Shown: piece by piece, positions 46,356-55,539 of the stretch
Layout of the letters: each line of letters begins with the position of its first letter
Numbering within the stretch: position 1 is the stretch's first letter
Assembly: GCA_031273925.1 (NCBI GenBank)
Contig: JAISQW010000001.1
Coordinates: 62,001-126,000 of the forward strand
DNA from: Endomicrobium sp.
GTDB lineage: Bacteria; Elusimicrobiota; Endomicrobiia; Endomicrobiales; Endomicrobiaceae
Direction of reading: 5' to 3'
Length of the DNA stretch: 64,000 nt
Made by a program: the position numbers and the translations under genes
The notes under the pieces: generated by a model
Told to the model about the DNA's origin: nothing
Seen by the model: only the letters and a program-made list of their open reading frames with translations
Databases searched by the model: none

Positions 46356-47024
46356 ATGAAAAATTTTATATCAAATCCGTATTTTCCTAAAAAACATTTA
46401 ACTACAACAAGCGTTGCAGGTAATATGAAAAATAAAAAAATAAGAAATGCTTTTTTTGATTCTTTAAATTTAAATTCTAAAAATTTGGTTTTAGCAAAAC
46501 AGATTCATAGTAGCAATGTAAAAATTGTTAGTATTTTAAATAAAGGAACTTTTATCGATAATTGTGATGGTTTGATTACAACTGATAAGAATATTAAAAT
46601 TGGAGTTTTTACTGCTGATTGTGTACCTATGCTGCTCTTTTATGCTGATAATATTAGGGTAATAAAAGCTGCAATTCATATAGGATGGAAAGGTCTTTAT
46701 AATAATATAATAGAAAATATTTTTGATATATTAAAAAGTAAATATTCCGTTAAAACTTATAAAGTCAAAATTTATATTGGGCCTCATATATGTTTTAATT
46801 GTTACAAAGTTGATTATAATATGGAAACTAAATTTAATATTAAACTTATTAATAATAAATTTAGTTTAAGTAGAATAATTTATAATAAATTGAAAATAAT
46901 GTGTGTTACTGAAAATAATATTTTTGCGTTTGATGAAGCCAAATATTGTACTTTTCATACTAAAGATTTATTTTTTTCTTATAGAAAAAATCACACTTAT
47001 AAAAGAATTTTGTCGATTATATAA
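46356..47024 (+). CDS. pgeF: Peptidoglycan editing factor / purine nucleoside phosphorylase family (YfiH, laccase domain)
   Basis: Cu-oxidase_4 family protein. Characterised members act on purine nucleosides or on faulty murein precursors (UDP-MurNAc-L-Ser). The zinc-site blocks are visible: QIHSSNV, FTADCVPMLLF, AIHIGWKG in place of AHAGWRG, and IGPHICFNCYKV. The 222 residues match the family. It directly follows ftsZ, a frequent place for this gene. The leader is TTTTAAAAAATG with no Shine-Dalgarno. Confidence 0.88.
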   Translation: MKNFISNPYFPKKHLTTTSVAGNMKNKKIRNAFFDSLNLNSKNLVLAKQIHSSNVKIVSILNKGTFIDNCDGLITTDKNIKIGVFTADCVPMLLFYADNIRVIKAAIHIGWKGLYNNIIENIFDILKSKYSVKTYKVKIYIGPHICFNCYKVDYNMETKFNIKLINNKFSLSRIIYNKLKIMCVTENNIFAFDEAKYCTFHTKDLFFSYRKNHTYKRILSII

Positions 47025-47026
47025 AT

Positions 47027-47055
47027 TTGACATAAAAAAATATATATGTTATCCT
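47027..47055 (+). promoter_or_regulatory. Possible promoter upstream of the tRNA-Lys/tRNA-Glu pair
   Basis: A perfect -35 TTGACA (47027-47032) is followed after 17 bases by TATCCT (47050-47055), four of six matches to the -10 box. A start near 47062 would leave about 113 untranslated bases before tRNA-Lys. That leader contains a small hairpin GTACA/TGTAC. It could be the tRNA operon promoter or the start of a small RNA. Confidence 0.4.
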
Positions 47056-47174
47056 TCTGCGAAGAAACAGATGAGTACAGTAGGTTGTACAAAAACAGTA
47101 TTTATAGCAAAAAATAAATAATGATTTCATGCGTTGCGTTGTAATATTTTAGTTTTATTTGAATTTGTAATTGT

Positions 47175-47247
47175 GGGCCCGTAGCTCAGTTGGTAGAGCA
47201 CCTCACTTTTAATGAGGTTGTCGTGCGTTCAAATCGCACCGGGCTCA
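47175..47247 (+). tRNA. tRNA-Lys (anticodon UUU)
   Basis: A 73-base cloverleaf. The acceptor GGGCCCG pairs with CGGGCTC with one G-U pair. The D-stem is GCTC/GAGC, the anticodon stem CCTCA/TGAGG encloses CTTTTAA (anticodon TTT), and the T-stem is GTGCG/CGCAC. The discriminator is A and no CCA is encoded. tRNA-Glu follows after six bases. Confidence 0.96.
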
Positions 47248-47253
47248 TTTTTT

Positions 47254-47326
47254 GCTCCCATCGTCTAGTGGTTTAGGACACAGGATTTTCAATCCTGCAA
47301 CACGAGTTCAACTCTCGTTGGGAGCA
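47254..47326 (+). tRNA. tRNA-Glu (anticodon UUC)
   Basis: A 73-base cloverleaf. The acceptor GCTCCCA pairs with TGGGAGC. The anticodon stem CAGGA/TCCTG encloses TTTTCAA (anticodon TTC), and the T-stem is ACGAG/CTCGT. The discriminator is A. It is probably co-transcribed with tRNA-Lys(UUU) and ends 47 bases before purA. Confidence 0.96.
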
Positions 47327-47373
47327 AAGTTAATTATAAAGATAAATAATAATTGATTAAAGTGGACTTTTTT

Positions 47374-48663
47374 ATGCCGACATTGATTGTTTTAGGTACA
47401 CAATGGGGTGATGAAGGTAAAGGCAAAATTATTGACTATCTTGCTGAACAAGCAGATTATATTGTTCGGTACCAAGGTGGAAATAATGCTGGGCATACTT
47501 TAGTTTATAAAAATAAATTATTTGTACTTCATTTAATACCTTCTGGTATATTTTACCCTAAAAAATGTTGTTTACTTGCGAATGGTGTTGTAATTGATCC
47601 AATGTCTTTGAAGGAAGAAATTATCTTTTTGAGTAAAAATAAAGTTTTAGTAAAAAATAGATTTTTTATAGGAATGCAGGCTCATATACTATTACCTTAC
47701 CATAAAATTATTGATAATATATTTGAAAATAATAATGATTATAAAATAGGTACTACAAAAAAAGGAATAGGTCCATGTTATTATGATAAAGTAAAAAGAA
47801 TTGGAATAAGGGTTATTGATTATCTAGAAGATAATATTTTTGAAGATCTTATTACAAAAAATCTTATTGAAAAAGAATTTATTTTAAAAAAAAATAGAAT
47901 AAACACAAAAGCATTAAAAAAAGAGATGATTGTAAATCATAAAATACTTTCAAAATTTATAAAGCCTTTTGTTACTGATGTGAGTATTATGATTGAAAAA
48001 GCAATTAAAAAAGATAAAAAAATACTTTTTGAAGGAGCTCAGGGCGCGTTGCTAGATTTGGATTTTGGAACATATCCTTACGTAACTTCATCGAATACTA
48101 TAGCAGGTGGTGTTTGTACAAGTGTAGGAATAGGTCCTACAAAAATTAATAATGTTCTAGGTGTAGCAAAAGCATACACAACAAGAGTTGGAGAAGGTCC
48201 ATTTACAGTAGAACTTTTTGATAAAATAGGTGAAATTTTAAGAATAAAAGGTGAAGAATATGGAGCAACAACTAAAAGACCTCGTCGCTGTGGATGGTTT
48301 GATGTTGTTGTTGTTAGATATAGTGTAAGAATAAATAACATAAAATGTTTGGTTCTTACAAAACTTGATTGTATGCAAGGTATAGATGTAATAAAAATAT
48401 GTGTTGCATATAGATACAAAAACAATATATATAAAGAGTTTCCAGCATCAAGAACTGTTCAAAAATACGCTGTGCCAGTGTATGAAGAAATGCCTGGATT
48501 TAAGGATAAATTAGAAGGTATTACTAATTTTGAAAAATTACCTATTAATGCTCGAAGATATATTAAACGTTTAATATATCTTATTGGTGTACCGATAAAA
48601 CTGATTTCTGTTGGTAAAAAAAGAAAAGAAATAATAAAATTAGATAATATAAAATGGTTTTAG
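47374..48663 (+). CDS. purA: Adenylosuccinate synthetase
   Basis: GTP-dependent ligation of IMP and aspartate, the first step from IMP to AMP. The protein has the P-loop-like GTQWGDEGKGKIIDYL at the N-terminus, GGNNAGHTLV, GTTKKGIGPCY, FEGAQGALLDLDFGTYPYVTSS and TTKRPRRCGWFD. ATG 47374 gives the usual N-terminus and 429 residues. TTG 47353 would add seven. With guaA it shows that the cell converts IMP or XMP to both purine nucleotides. Confidence 0.97.
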   Translation: MPTLIVLGTQWGDEGKGKIIDYLAEQADYIVRYQGGNNAGHTLVYKNKLFVLHLIPSGIFYPKKCCLLANGVVIDPMSLKEEIIFLSKNKVLVKNRFFIGMQAHILLPYHKIIDNIFENNNDYKIGTTKKGIGPCYYDKVKRIGIRVIDYLEDNIFEDLITKNLIEKEFILKKNRINTKALKKEMIVNHKILSKFIKPFVTDVSIMIEKAIKKDKKILFEGAQGALLDLDFGTYPYVTSSNTIAGGVCTSVGIGPTKINNVLGVAKAYTTRVGEGPFTVELFDKIGEILRIKGEEYGATTKRPRRCGWFDVVVVRYSVRINNIKCLVLTKLDCMQGIDVIKICVAYRYKNNIYKEFPASRTVQKYAVPVYEEMPGFKDKLEGITNFEKLPINARRYIKRLIYLIGVPIKLISVGKKRKEIIKLDNIKWF

Positions 48664-48679
48664 TTTTAATAAAATTGAT

Positions 48680-49351
48680 ATGAAAATAAGACTTTTAAGG
48701 TTTACTAAAAATCCAGAAAAAATTTGTGCTATAGCTGCAAGATTATGTTATAGCAATATTGATGTAAATAAAATTTCAAAGAATTTAACAAAATCCGAAA
48801 TCAAAAATTTACTTAATAAGGTTATTATATCTGGTCATAATTCTGTTTTAGAACATGCATCTTTTACGTTTAGTATAGAAAACGTATCACGTGCTTTACT
48901 TACACAATTGACACGACACAGAATAGCATCATTTTCAGTACAAAGTCAAAGATATGTAAAATTTAAAACTGACACAATTTTTATAGTTCCAAAAACTATT
49001 AAAAATAGTGTAAAATTATATAAAAAATATAAAAATCTTTTGACAGATATATTAAAAATATATAATCAACTTTTAGATGCTGGTATACCTGTTGAGGATT
49101 CAAGATATGTCTTGCCTAATGCTTCTACAGTAAAAATAATAATAACTATGAATGTAAGAGAATTAAGACATTTTTTTTTAATAAGGACATGTAACAAAGC
49201 ACAATGGGAAATACGCAATATGGCTAACCGTATGTTACATCTTGTTACAAAAAAAGCTCCGTTGTTATTTTTTAAATCTGGGCCAAATTGTCTTGAAAAT
49301 GAATGTCATGAGATGAGTAGTTGCGATAAATCTAAAAATAAAAAAAGATAA
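48680..49351 (+). CDS. thyX: Flavin-dependent thymidylate synthase ThyX
   Basis: Methylates dUMP to dTMP using methylene-tetrahydrofolate and reduced FAD. The 223 residues contain SGHNSVLEHASFTF, the ThyX motif RHRIASFSVQSQRY beginning at Arg79, and EDSRYVLPNAS followed by RELRHFFLIRTCNKAQWEIR. All expected active-site residues are visible. It depends on dUMP, whose usual source dCTP deaminase is altered in this genome (14040-14591). Confidence 0.95.
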   Translation: MKIRLLRFTKNPEKICAIAARLCYSNIDVNKISKNLTKSEIKNLLNKVIISGHNSVLEHASFTFSIENVSRALLTQLTRHRIASFSVQSQRYVKFKTDTIFIVPKTIKNSVKLYKKYKNLLTDILKIYNQLLDAGIPVEDSRYVLPNASTVKIIITMNVRELRHFFLIRTCNKAQWEIRNMANRMLHLVTKKAPLLFFKSGPNCLENECHEMSSCDKSKNKKR

Positions 49352-49383
49352 TGCATTTTTTTTCAAAATTTCAGGAGAAATAA

Positions 49384-50553
49384 GTGCCCGAATTTTTAAA
49401 GTTATTAATAGATTTGATTAGTATTTTGCTTCTTGCTAAAATTTTTAGTGAAGGAGCTTCAAAATTTGGACAGAGCGCAATATTAGGTGAACTTTTGGCA
49501 GGTGTTGTTTTAGGACCTAGTGTTTTATCTATTGTTCATGAAACATCTATTTTAACAAATATATCTGAAATTGGTGCAATAATTTTACTTTTTGAAGTTG
49601 GGCTTTCGACAAATATCTATGATTTTTTAAAAGCTGGAGGGTGGGCAACAGCAGTCGCTATAGTAGGCGTTGTAATACCATATTTTTTAGGATATTTAGT
49701 ATTCATATATTTTGGTTTTACAAATATACAGGCAATTTTTGCAGGTGCTATACTTACAGCAACATCTGTAGGCATCACTGCAAGAATATTTATGGATTTA
49801 GATTATTTAAAAACAGAGGAATCAAAAATAGTTTTAGGTGCTGCGGTGATTGATGATATTATAGGACTTATATTACTTGGTATTGTATTAAGACTTATAC
49901 ATGGTGATTTAATTACATTTAAAACAGTCACATCAATAAGTGGCAGCGCGATTTTATTTTTAATAATAACAATTATTTTTGGAAAAATGATGTCCCAAAA
50001 AATATTCAATATCTTTCAAAAAATGAAGCAACCATATATAATATTGATAATTAGTCTTATTTTCTGTTTTGTGATATCTGCACTTTCAATTAAAGTTGAA
50101 CTTGCCCCAATTATTGGTGCATTTGTTGGAGGTCTTATTTTATCAACAATCAAGCAATGTGAAGAGATCAAAACAGACATAAAACCTCTTTATGCGTTTT
50201 TTGTTCCAATTTTTTTTGTTTTAATTGGAACAAATGTTGATATAAATGCATTTAATCCTTTTGTTAATGAAAATAAATCAAGTTTTTTTTTAATATTTAT
50301 TCTATTTCTCGTGGCTTTCATTGGTAAAACAGCTTCAGGATTTGTTATATTTAAAAAAGGTATTAATAAAATTTTAATAGGTATTTCAATGGTACCTAGG
50401 GGAGAAGTTGGGTTAATATTTTTAAGTCTTGGTTTAAAAAACAATATTTTTAGCATTAAAGAGTATAGTACATTAATTGTTGTTATAATACTTACAACTT
50501 TTATAACTCCTGTGATATTAAAATATGTTATATTAAAACAAAAAAATTGTTAG
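49384..50553 (+). CDS. Cation/proton antiporter, CPA2 (Kef/NapA-like) family
   Basis: Inner-membrane sodium or potassium/proton exchanger. The 389 residues hold about 12-13 hydrophobic segments. GELLAGVVLGPSVL, ATSVGITARIFMDL and the paired aspartates in VIDDIIGL are typical of the ion-binding core, and VPRGEVGLIFLSLGL is found near the end. No regulatory RCK/TrkA domain follows, which favours a Na+/H+ role over Kef-type K+ efflux. The start is GTG 49384 with AGGAG about 7 bases upstream. Confidence 0.87.
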   Translation: MPEFLKLLIDLISILLLAKIFSEGASKFGQSAILGELLAGVVLGPSVLSIVHETSILTNISEIGAIILLFEVGLSTNIYDFLKAGGWATAVAIVGVVIPYFLGYLVFIYFGFTNIQAIFAGAILTATSVGITARIFMDLDYLKTEESKIVLGAAVIDDIIGLILLGIVLRLIHGDLITFKTVTSISGSAILFLIITIIFGKMMSQKIFNIFQKMKQPYIILIISLIFCFVISALSIKVELAPIIGAFVGGLILSTIKQCEEIKTDIKPLYAFFVPIFFVLIGTNVDINAFNPFVNENKSSFFLIFILFLVAFIGKTASGFVIFKKGINKILIGISMVPRGEVGLIFLSLGLKNNIFSIKEYSTLIVVIILTTFITPVILKYVILKQKNC

Positions 50554-50565
50554 ATTTTATATATT

Positions 50566-50595
50566 TTGAAATTTATTCTAATTAAATTTTATAAG
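50566..50595 (+). promoter_or_regulatory. Possible promoter of the hydrogenase operon
   Basis: TTGAAA (50566-50571) and TATAAG (50590-50595) lie 18 bases apart in the 60-base gap before hydC. Each box matches five of six consensus bases. The leader before the ATG at 50614 would be only about 12 bases. AT-rich DNA makes chance matches likely. Confidence 0.35.
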
Positions 50596-50613
50596 GTTTT
50601 GTAATAGATAAAT

Positions 50614-51096
50614 ATGGATATTAATTATAACAAATTTAAAGCGGTGTGCAAAATTTTAGATAAATTTTGTTTTGAAAAATCAAAATTAATACCTATTCTT
50701 CAGGCAATACAAAAAGAATATATGTATTTACCGAAGGAAATTTTAATCTTTATAGCTTCATCATTAGATATTTCACTTACAGAAATTTATGGAGTTGTTA
50801 CTTTTTTCACATATTTCACTTTGCTACCTAGAGGTAAAAATATAATTAAAATTTGTAATGGAACTGCATGTCATGTAAAAAAATCTACTAATATTATAAA
50901 AGTTGTAAGAGAAAAACTTAAATTAAAAGAACATGAAATTTTAACAAATGATATGTGTTTTACAGTTGAAACTGTTGCATGTCTTGGTGCTTGTGGACTT
51001 GCGCCTGTTGTTGTTATAAACGAAGAAGTTTACGGACAAATAACACCAAATAAAATTATCACCTTAATTGACGAAATCAAAGATGGGGGGATATAA
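50614..51096 (+). CDS. hydC: [FeFe] hydrogenase small subunit HydC (NuoE-like, [2Fe-2S])
   Basis: Thioredoxin-fold [2Fe-2S] protein of the NuoE/HndA family, 160 residues. It has a helical N-terminal domain and the four cluster cysteines in CNGTACHV (C-x4-C) and CLGACGL (C-x3-C). Followed by hydB and hydA, it forms the three-subunit hydrogenase that couples NADH and ferredoxin oxidation to hydrogen formation in anaerobes. The 3' end has a run of six G (51085-51090), striking in this AT-rich DNA. This run also acts as the ribosome site for hydB. The stop overlaps the hydB ATG by one base. Confidence 0.92.
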   Translation: MDINYNKFKAVCKILDKFCFEKSKLIPILQAIQKEYMYLPKEILIFIASSLDISLTEIYGVVTFFTYFTLLPRGKNIIKICNGTACHVKKSTNIIKVVREKLKLKEHEILTNDMCFTVETVACLGACGLAPVVVINEEVYGQITPNKIITLIDEIKDGGI

Positions 51097-52988
51097 TGGT
51101 TGATTTAGAAAATATTGCTTCGTTATTTAAAAAATATTCTAAAAATATATATAAAAGAATAATTGTTTGTGCTGGTACTGGATGTGTTGCAAATGGTTCG
51201 ATCAAAATTTTTAATAATTTAGTTGATACAGCAAAAAAGATGAATGTAAATGTTAATATAGAATTAAAAGAAGAAAGTAACGGATTTTATTTTTCGAAAA
51301 GTGGTTGTCAAGGTTTTTGCCAACATGGGCCACTTGTAAATATTTTACCATCTGGTATACTTTATATAAATGTAAAGCTTAGCGATGTGAACGAAATTAT
51401 AGAAAAAAGCATTAAAAATGATTCTATAATAGAGAGACTGTGTTATAATGATAATGGGAAAGTATGCAAATGTCAATCAGAAATTCCATTTTATAAAAAA
51501 CAGTATAGGTTAGTTTTAAGACAGTGTGGAAATATAGATCCTAACAATATAAAAGAATATATTGCTGATGGTGGATATATGGCAGCAAAAAATGTTTATT
51601 TAAAAATGAATAGTAAAGAAATATGTGCATTCATTTTAGCATCTGGATTAAGAGGACGTGGTGGTGCAGGATTTTTAACTGGTAAAAAATGGGATTTAAC
51701 TAGGAAACAAAAAGCTATAAAAAAATATGTAATTTGTAATGGTGATGAGGGTGATCCTGGTGCTTTTATGGATAGAAGTATTATGGAAGGAAATCCTCAT
51801 AGTATTATAGAAGGTTTAATAATTGCTGCAAAAGCAACAGGAGCAGATACTGGATATATATATGTAAGAACAGAGTATACTCTTGCTGTTGATAGGATTA
51901 AAAAAGCAGTAAAAGACGCTACTGAGGTAGGAATTTTAGGTAAAAACATTTTTGAATCTGGATATGATTTTACTATTAATGTTATGGAAGGAGCAGGGGC
52001 TTTTGTATGTGGAGAAGAAACTGCGTTAATAGCTTCTATTGAAGGAAAAAGGGGAATGCCTATTTCGAAGCCACCTTTTCCTAATCAAAATGGATTATTC
52101 CATAACCCTACAACTATAAACAATGTTGAAACTCTTTCTACAATTCCAATTATAATGAATTATGGAACAGAATTTTTTAGAGGAATTGGAACTGATTTGT
52201 CGCCTGGTACAAAAACGTTTGCATTAACAGGAAATGTTTTAAATACTGGTCTTATTGAGGTTCCATTAGGTACAACTTTAAGATATATAATATTTGATAT
52301 TGGTGGTGGAGTAACTGATGAAATAGGAGAAATAAAATTAGAAAATTTTAAAGCTGTTCAAATAGGTGGTCCATCAGGTGGATGTTTGAATGAAAAACAC
52401 TTAGATATTCCTTTAGATTTTGATTCTTTAAAAAATGTTGGATCAATGATTGGTTCTGGTGGACTTGTTGTTATGAGTAAAAATAATTGTATGGTAAATG
52501 TTGCAAGATTTTTTATGCAATTCACACAAAATGAATCTTGTGGTAAATGTGTATTATGTCGTGAAGGCACAAAACAAATGCTTTTAATGCTTGATGATAT
52601 TTGTAAGGGCAATGCTAACGAATCTACAATTTATGTTTTAAAGCAATTAGCTGAAGTAGTTTCAGTAGGATCTTTATGTGGTCTTGGAAAAACATCCCCA
52701 AATCCTGTATTGTCAACCTTAAGATATTTTGAACAAGAATATCATGCTCATGTAAAAGAAAAAATATGTCCAGCACATGAATGTATTGGGTTAGTGAATT
52801 ATGAAATAACAAATAAATGTGTAGGTTGTACAATTTGTAAAATGAAATGTCCTGTTGAAGCAATAAGTGGTAAACCAAAATATCAACATGAAATCAATAT
52901 TGAAAAATGTATTAAATGTGGTAGTTGTATAAATTCATGTAAATTTAATGCTATAATAACGTTATCTTCGTCAATCGAAGTTGTTTAG
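51096..52988 (+). CDS. hydB: [FeFe] hydrogenase flavoprotein subunit HydB (NuoF-like)
   Basis: NADH-binding subunit, 630 residues. An N-terminal thioredoxin-like [2Fe-2S] domain (CAGTGCV and SGCQGFCQHG) is followed by a NuoF core with GRGGAGFLTGKKW and NGDEGDPGAFMDR for FMN and NADH. The [4Fe-4S] site is ESCGKCVLCREG plus SLCGLGK. Two C-terminal ferredoxin-type clusters (CVGCTICKMKCP and CIKCGSCINSCK) complete it. This layout is that of HydB in trimeric electron-bifurcating or NAD-dependent [FeFe] hydrogenases rather than respiratory complex I, and no other nuo gene is present. Confidence 0.94.
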   Translation: MVDLENIASLFKKYSKNIYKRIIVCAGTGCVANGSIKIFNNLVDTAKKMNVNVNIELKEESNGFYFSKSGCQGFCQHGPLVNILPSGILYINVKLSDVNEIIEKSIKNDSIIERLCYNDNGKVCKCQSEIPFYKKQYRLVLRQCGNIDPNNIKEYIADGGYMAAKNVYLKMNSKEICAFILASGLRGRGGAGFLTGKKWDLTRKQKAIKKYVICNGDEGDPGAFMDRSIMEGNPHSIIEGLIIAAKATGADTGYIYVRTEYTLAVDRIKKAVKDATEVGILGKNIFESGYDFTINVMEGAGAFVCGEETALIASIEGKRGMPISKPPFPNQNGLFHNPTTINNVETLSTIPIIMNYGTEFFRGIGTDLSPGTKTFALTGNVLNTGLIEVPLGTTLRYIIFDIGGGVTDEIGEIKLENFKAVQIGGPSGGCLNEKHLDIPLDFDSLKNVGSMIGSGGLVVMSKNNCMVNVARFFMQFTQNESCGKCVLCREGTKQMLLMLDDICKGNANESTIYVLKQLAEVVSVGSLCGLGKTSPNPVLSTLRYFEQEYHAHVKEKICPAHECIGLVNYEITNKCVGCTICKMKCPVEAISGKPKYQHEINIEKCIKCGSCINSCKFNAIITLSSSIEVV

Positions 52989-53033
52989 TGATTTTTTATT
53001 AGTATAAAGTTTTGTGATGTTGGGGTTAACATT

Positions 53034-55061
53034 ATGGAAAAATATTTAATAATTAATAATGAAAAAATTTCATTTGATCATGAACAAAACATATTGGAAA
53101 TTATAAAAAAAACAAATATAAATCTTCCAACACTTTGTTATAATGCTGACATAAGTATTTATGGTTCGTGCAGACTTTGCCTTATAGAAATTGATGGTAA
53201 AGGTATAACACCAGCATGTTCCACTTTACCAGAACATGGCATGAACATTAAAACCAGTACTGAAAAACTATTTAATATTAGGAGAATTATAGTTGAACTG
53301 TTACTTGCAAATCATGATAAAGAATGTACAATTTGTCAAAAAAGTGGAAATTGTAAACTTCAAACCTTATCAAGACAACTTAATATCAAAAATATAAGAT
53401 TTAAAAATATTGTAAACAAAAAAAATAAAGATACATCAACACATGCATTGATAATAGATTCAAATAAATGTATTCTTTGCGGCAATTGTGTGAGATTTTG
53501 TAGTGAGGTACAAGCTGTAGGAACTTTATGTTTTATGAATCGTGGACCACATTCCATTGTTTCTCCAAATTTTAATAAAAATTTAGCTTCATCAAAATGT
53601 GTTTATTGTGGACAATGTGCTAGAGTTTGTCCAACAGGTGCAATCATACCTAAATCTGAAATAAGCTATTTGTGGAAAGTTTTAAATGATCCAACTAAAA
53701 AAGTAATAATAGCTATAGCACCTGCTGTACGTGCATCTATAGGAGAAATATTTGGATTAAAAAATTTAAATGGTGTTGATTTAGCAGGTAAAATTGTTAC
53801 CTCATTAAAACTTATGGGTTTTTCAAAAGTTTTTGACATTTCCTTTATGGCAGATATGACAATAATAGAAGAAACTCATGAGTTTCTAAATCGAATTATT
53901 AATAATAATATCCCAATGTTTACGTCTTGTTGTCCGGCCTGGGTAAATTTTGTTGAGCAGTACTACCCAGATTTTATTAAATATTTGTCGACTTGTAGAT
54001 CACCACAAGGGATATATGGATCACTATCTAGAAAAATTATGCCAAAAATACTTGATATTCCTGCCGAAAATTTAATCGTAGTTTCAATGATGCCATGTTT
54101 AGCTAAAAAATATGAAGCTATGAAATTCAAATTTCATTTGGATAATTGTGTTTCAAATACTGAAATTGATTATGTGTTAACAACACAAGAATTTGCATTA
54201 ATGATTGAAGCTAGTGGTATTAATTTTTGTAAAGTTAAATCTTCAGATTTTGATATGCCATTTGGGTTTAAAACAGGAGCAGGTATTCTTTTTGGTATTT
54301 CTGGTGGTGTGACTGAAGCTATTATAAGAAATATTAAAAATAATAAAACTGTTAACAATGAATTATTTCAATCGGATTTTTTATACGAGGATAGTAATTT
54401 TAAGTCAATAAAAGTTAATATTAACAACAAAGATTTTAAAATAGCTATTATTCATGGGTTAAGAGCTGCAAAAAATCTTTTAGAAAACATTATAAAAACA
54501 AATAAAAGTATGTATGACTTCGTTGAAGTTATGGCATGTCCAGGTGGATGTATTGGTGGTGCAGGACAACCTATTTATAATGACCCAATGATAAGAAATA
54601 ACAGAACTGAGATCTTATGTGAAAATGACAGTATTATGGAATTTCATAAATCAAAAGATAATTTACATGTTCAAAAAATATATGATGATTATATTGGTAC
54701 ACCTGGGAATCAAAAAGCTTATGAATATTTTCATACAAGTTATAAACATAATAGACAATTTCCAAAAATTTCAATAATTTCTAATTTACCTAAAAAGGAT
54801 ACTATTAATATTGATGTTTGTCTTGGTAAAAATTGTATAAAAGTAGGAGCTCGTAAAATTTTGGAACATATTATAAATTTTTCTAATGATGTGAAATTTA
54901 AAAATCATATCAATATAAATATTATAATGTGTTTAGGTAAATGTTCAAAAGGTCCAAATGTAAGTATTAATGTAAAAATAATTGAATGTTGTACATTAAA
55001 ATTTGTAGAAAAAACAATATTAAATGAATTAAATAAAATAAATATCTCATCAATAAAATAA
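53034..55061 (+). CDS. hydA: [FeFe] hydrogenase catalytic subunit HydA (group A, with extra C-terminal [2Fe-2S] domain)
   Basis: Hydrogen-forming subunit, 675 residues. It carries, in order: a plant-type [2Fe-2S] domain; the His-Cys3 cluster (HDKECTICQKSGNC); two [4Fe-4S] clusters (CILCGNCVRFC and CVYCGQCARVCP); and the H-cluster domain with L1 TSCCPAW at 297-303, L2 MPCLAKKYE and L3 MACPGGCIGGAGQP. The small-subunit region comes next, then an added thioredoxin-like [2Fe-2S] domain (CLGKNC and CLGKC). The proton-path Cys299 and ligand Cys300 are both present. The maturation genes hydE, hydF and hydG are not in the window. Confidence 0.95.
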   Translation: MEKYLIINNEKISFDHEQNILEIIKKTNINLPTLCYNADISIYGSCRLCLIEIDGKGITPACSTLPEHGMNIKTSTEKLFNIRRIIVELLLANHDKECTICQKSGNCKLQTLSRQLNIKNIRFKNIVNKKNKDTSTHALIIDSNKCILCGNCVRFCSEVQAVGTLCFMNRGPHSIVSPNFNKNLASSKCVYCGQCARVCPTGAIIPKSEISYLWKVLNDPTKKVIIAIAPAVRASIGEIFGLKNLNGVDLAGKIVTSLKLMGFSKVFDISFMADMTIIEETHEFLNRIINNNIPMFTSCCPAWVNFVEQYYPDFIKYLSTCRSPQGIYGSLSRKIMPKILDIPAENLIVVSMMPCLAKKYEAMKFKFHLDNCVSNTEIDYVLTTQEFALMIEASGINFCKVKSSDFDMPFGFKTGAGILFGISGGVTEAIIRNIKNNKTVNNELFQSDFLYEDSNFKSIKVNINNKDFKIAIIHGLRAAKNLLENIIKTNKSMYDFVEVMACPGGCIGGAGQPIYNDPMIRNNRTEILCENDSIMEFHKSKDNLHVQKIYDDYIGTPGNQKAYEYFHTSYKHNRQFPKISIISNLPKKDTINIDVCLGKNCIKVGARKILEHIINFSNDVKFKNHININIIMCLGKCSKGPNVSINVKIIECCTLKFVEKTILNELNKINISSIK

Positions 55062-55083
55062 TAAAATACCTTTTTTTTAAAAT

Positions 55084-55509
55084 ATGAGTAGAATTATGGG
55101 TGTAGACTATGGACAAAAACGTACAGGTATTGCTATAAGTGATAAGTTGCAAATTATTTCTATGCCATTTTGTACTTTTAAAAATGTATCTATAGAAAAA
55201 GATGCAATTAAAATTTTAAAAGTAGCAACGGATAGGAATGTTTCTATTATTGTTCTTGGTTTGCCTTTAAATATGAATGGAACAATAAGTATAATGGCAA
55301 AAATTATTTATAATCTTATCAAACAAATTATTTATTTTGAACCAACAATGCAAATTGTAACTATCGATGAAAGATTAACTACATTACAAGCTGAAAAAAT
55401 GTTAATTAGAGAAATGAATATTTCTAGAAAAAAACGTAAATTTATTAGAGATAAAATTGCTGCAACATTTATTTTAAAAGTCTATTTAGACTCTCAATCT
55501 ACTTCATGA
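55084..55509 (+). CDS. ruvX: Pre-16S rRNA nuclease / Holliday junction resolvase-like YqgF
   Basis: RNase H-fold nuclease of the YqgF/RuvX family, which matures the 5' end of 16S rRNA. The 141 residues show GVDYGQKRTGIAISD with the first catalytic Asp, VLGLPLNMNG, and DERLTTLQAE. The length is normal. It starts 22 bases after hydA and is followed by mltG, a common pairing in bacteria. Confidence 0.92.
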   Translation: MSRIMGVDYGQKRTGIAISDKLQIISMPFCTFKNVSIEKDAIKILKVATDRNVSIIVLGLPLNMNGTISIMAKIIYNLIKQIIYFEPTMQIVTIDERLTTLQAEKMLIREMNISRKKRKFIRDKIAATFILKVYLDSQSTS

Positions 55510-55539
55510 TGTATCTTTAAATTTGGAGTTAATTAAGTT

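Noticed and set aside
46903..47121. Plus-strand open frame overlapping the end of pgeF and reaching into the gap before the tRNAs
   Set aside because: It overlaps pgeF in another frame, has no Shine-Dalgarno, and its composition looks like shifted coding sequence followed by AT-rich spacer.
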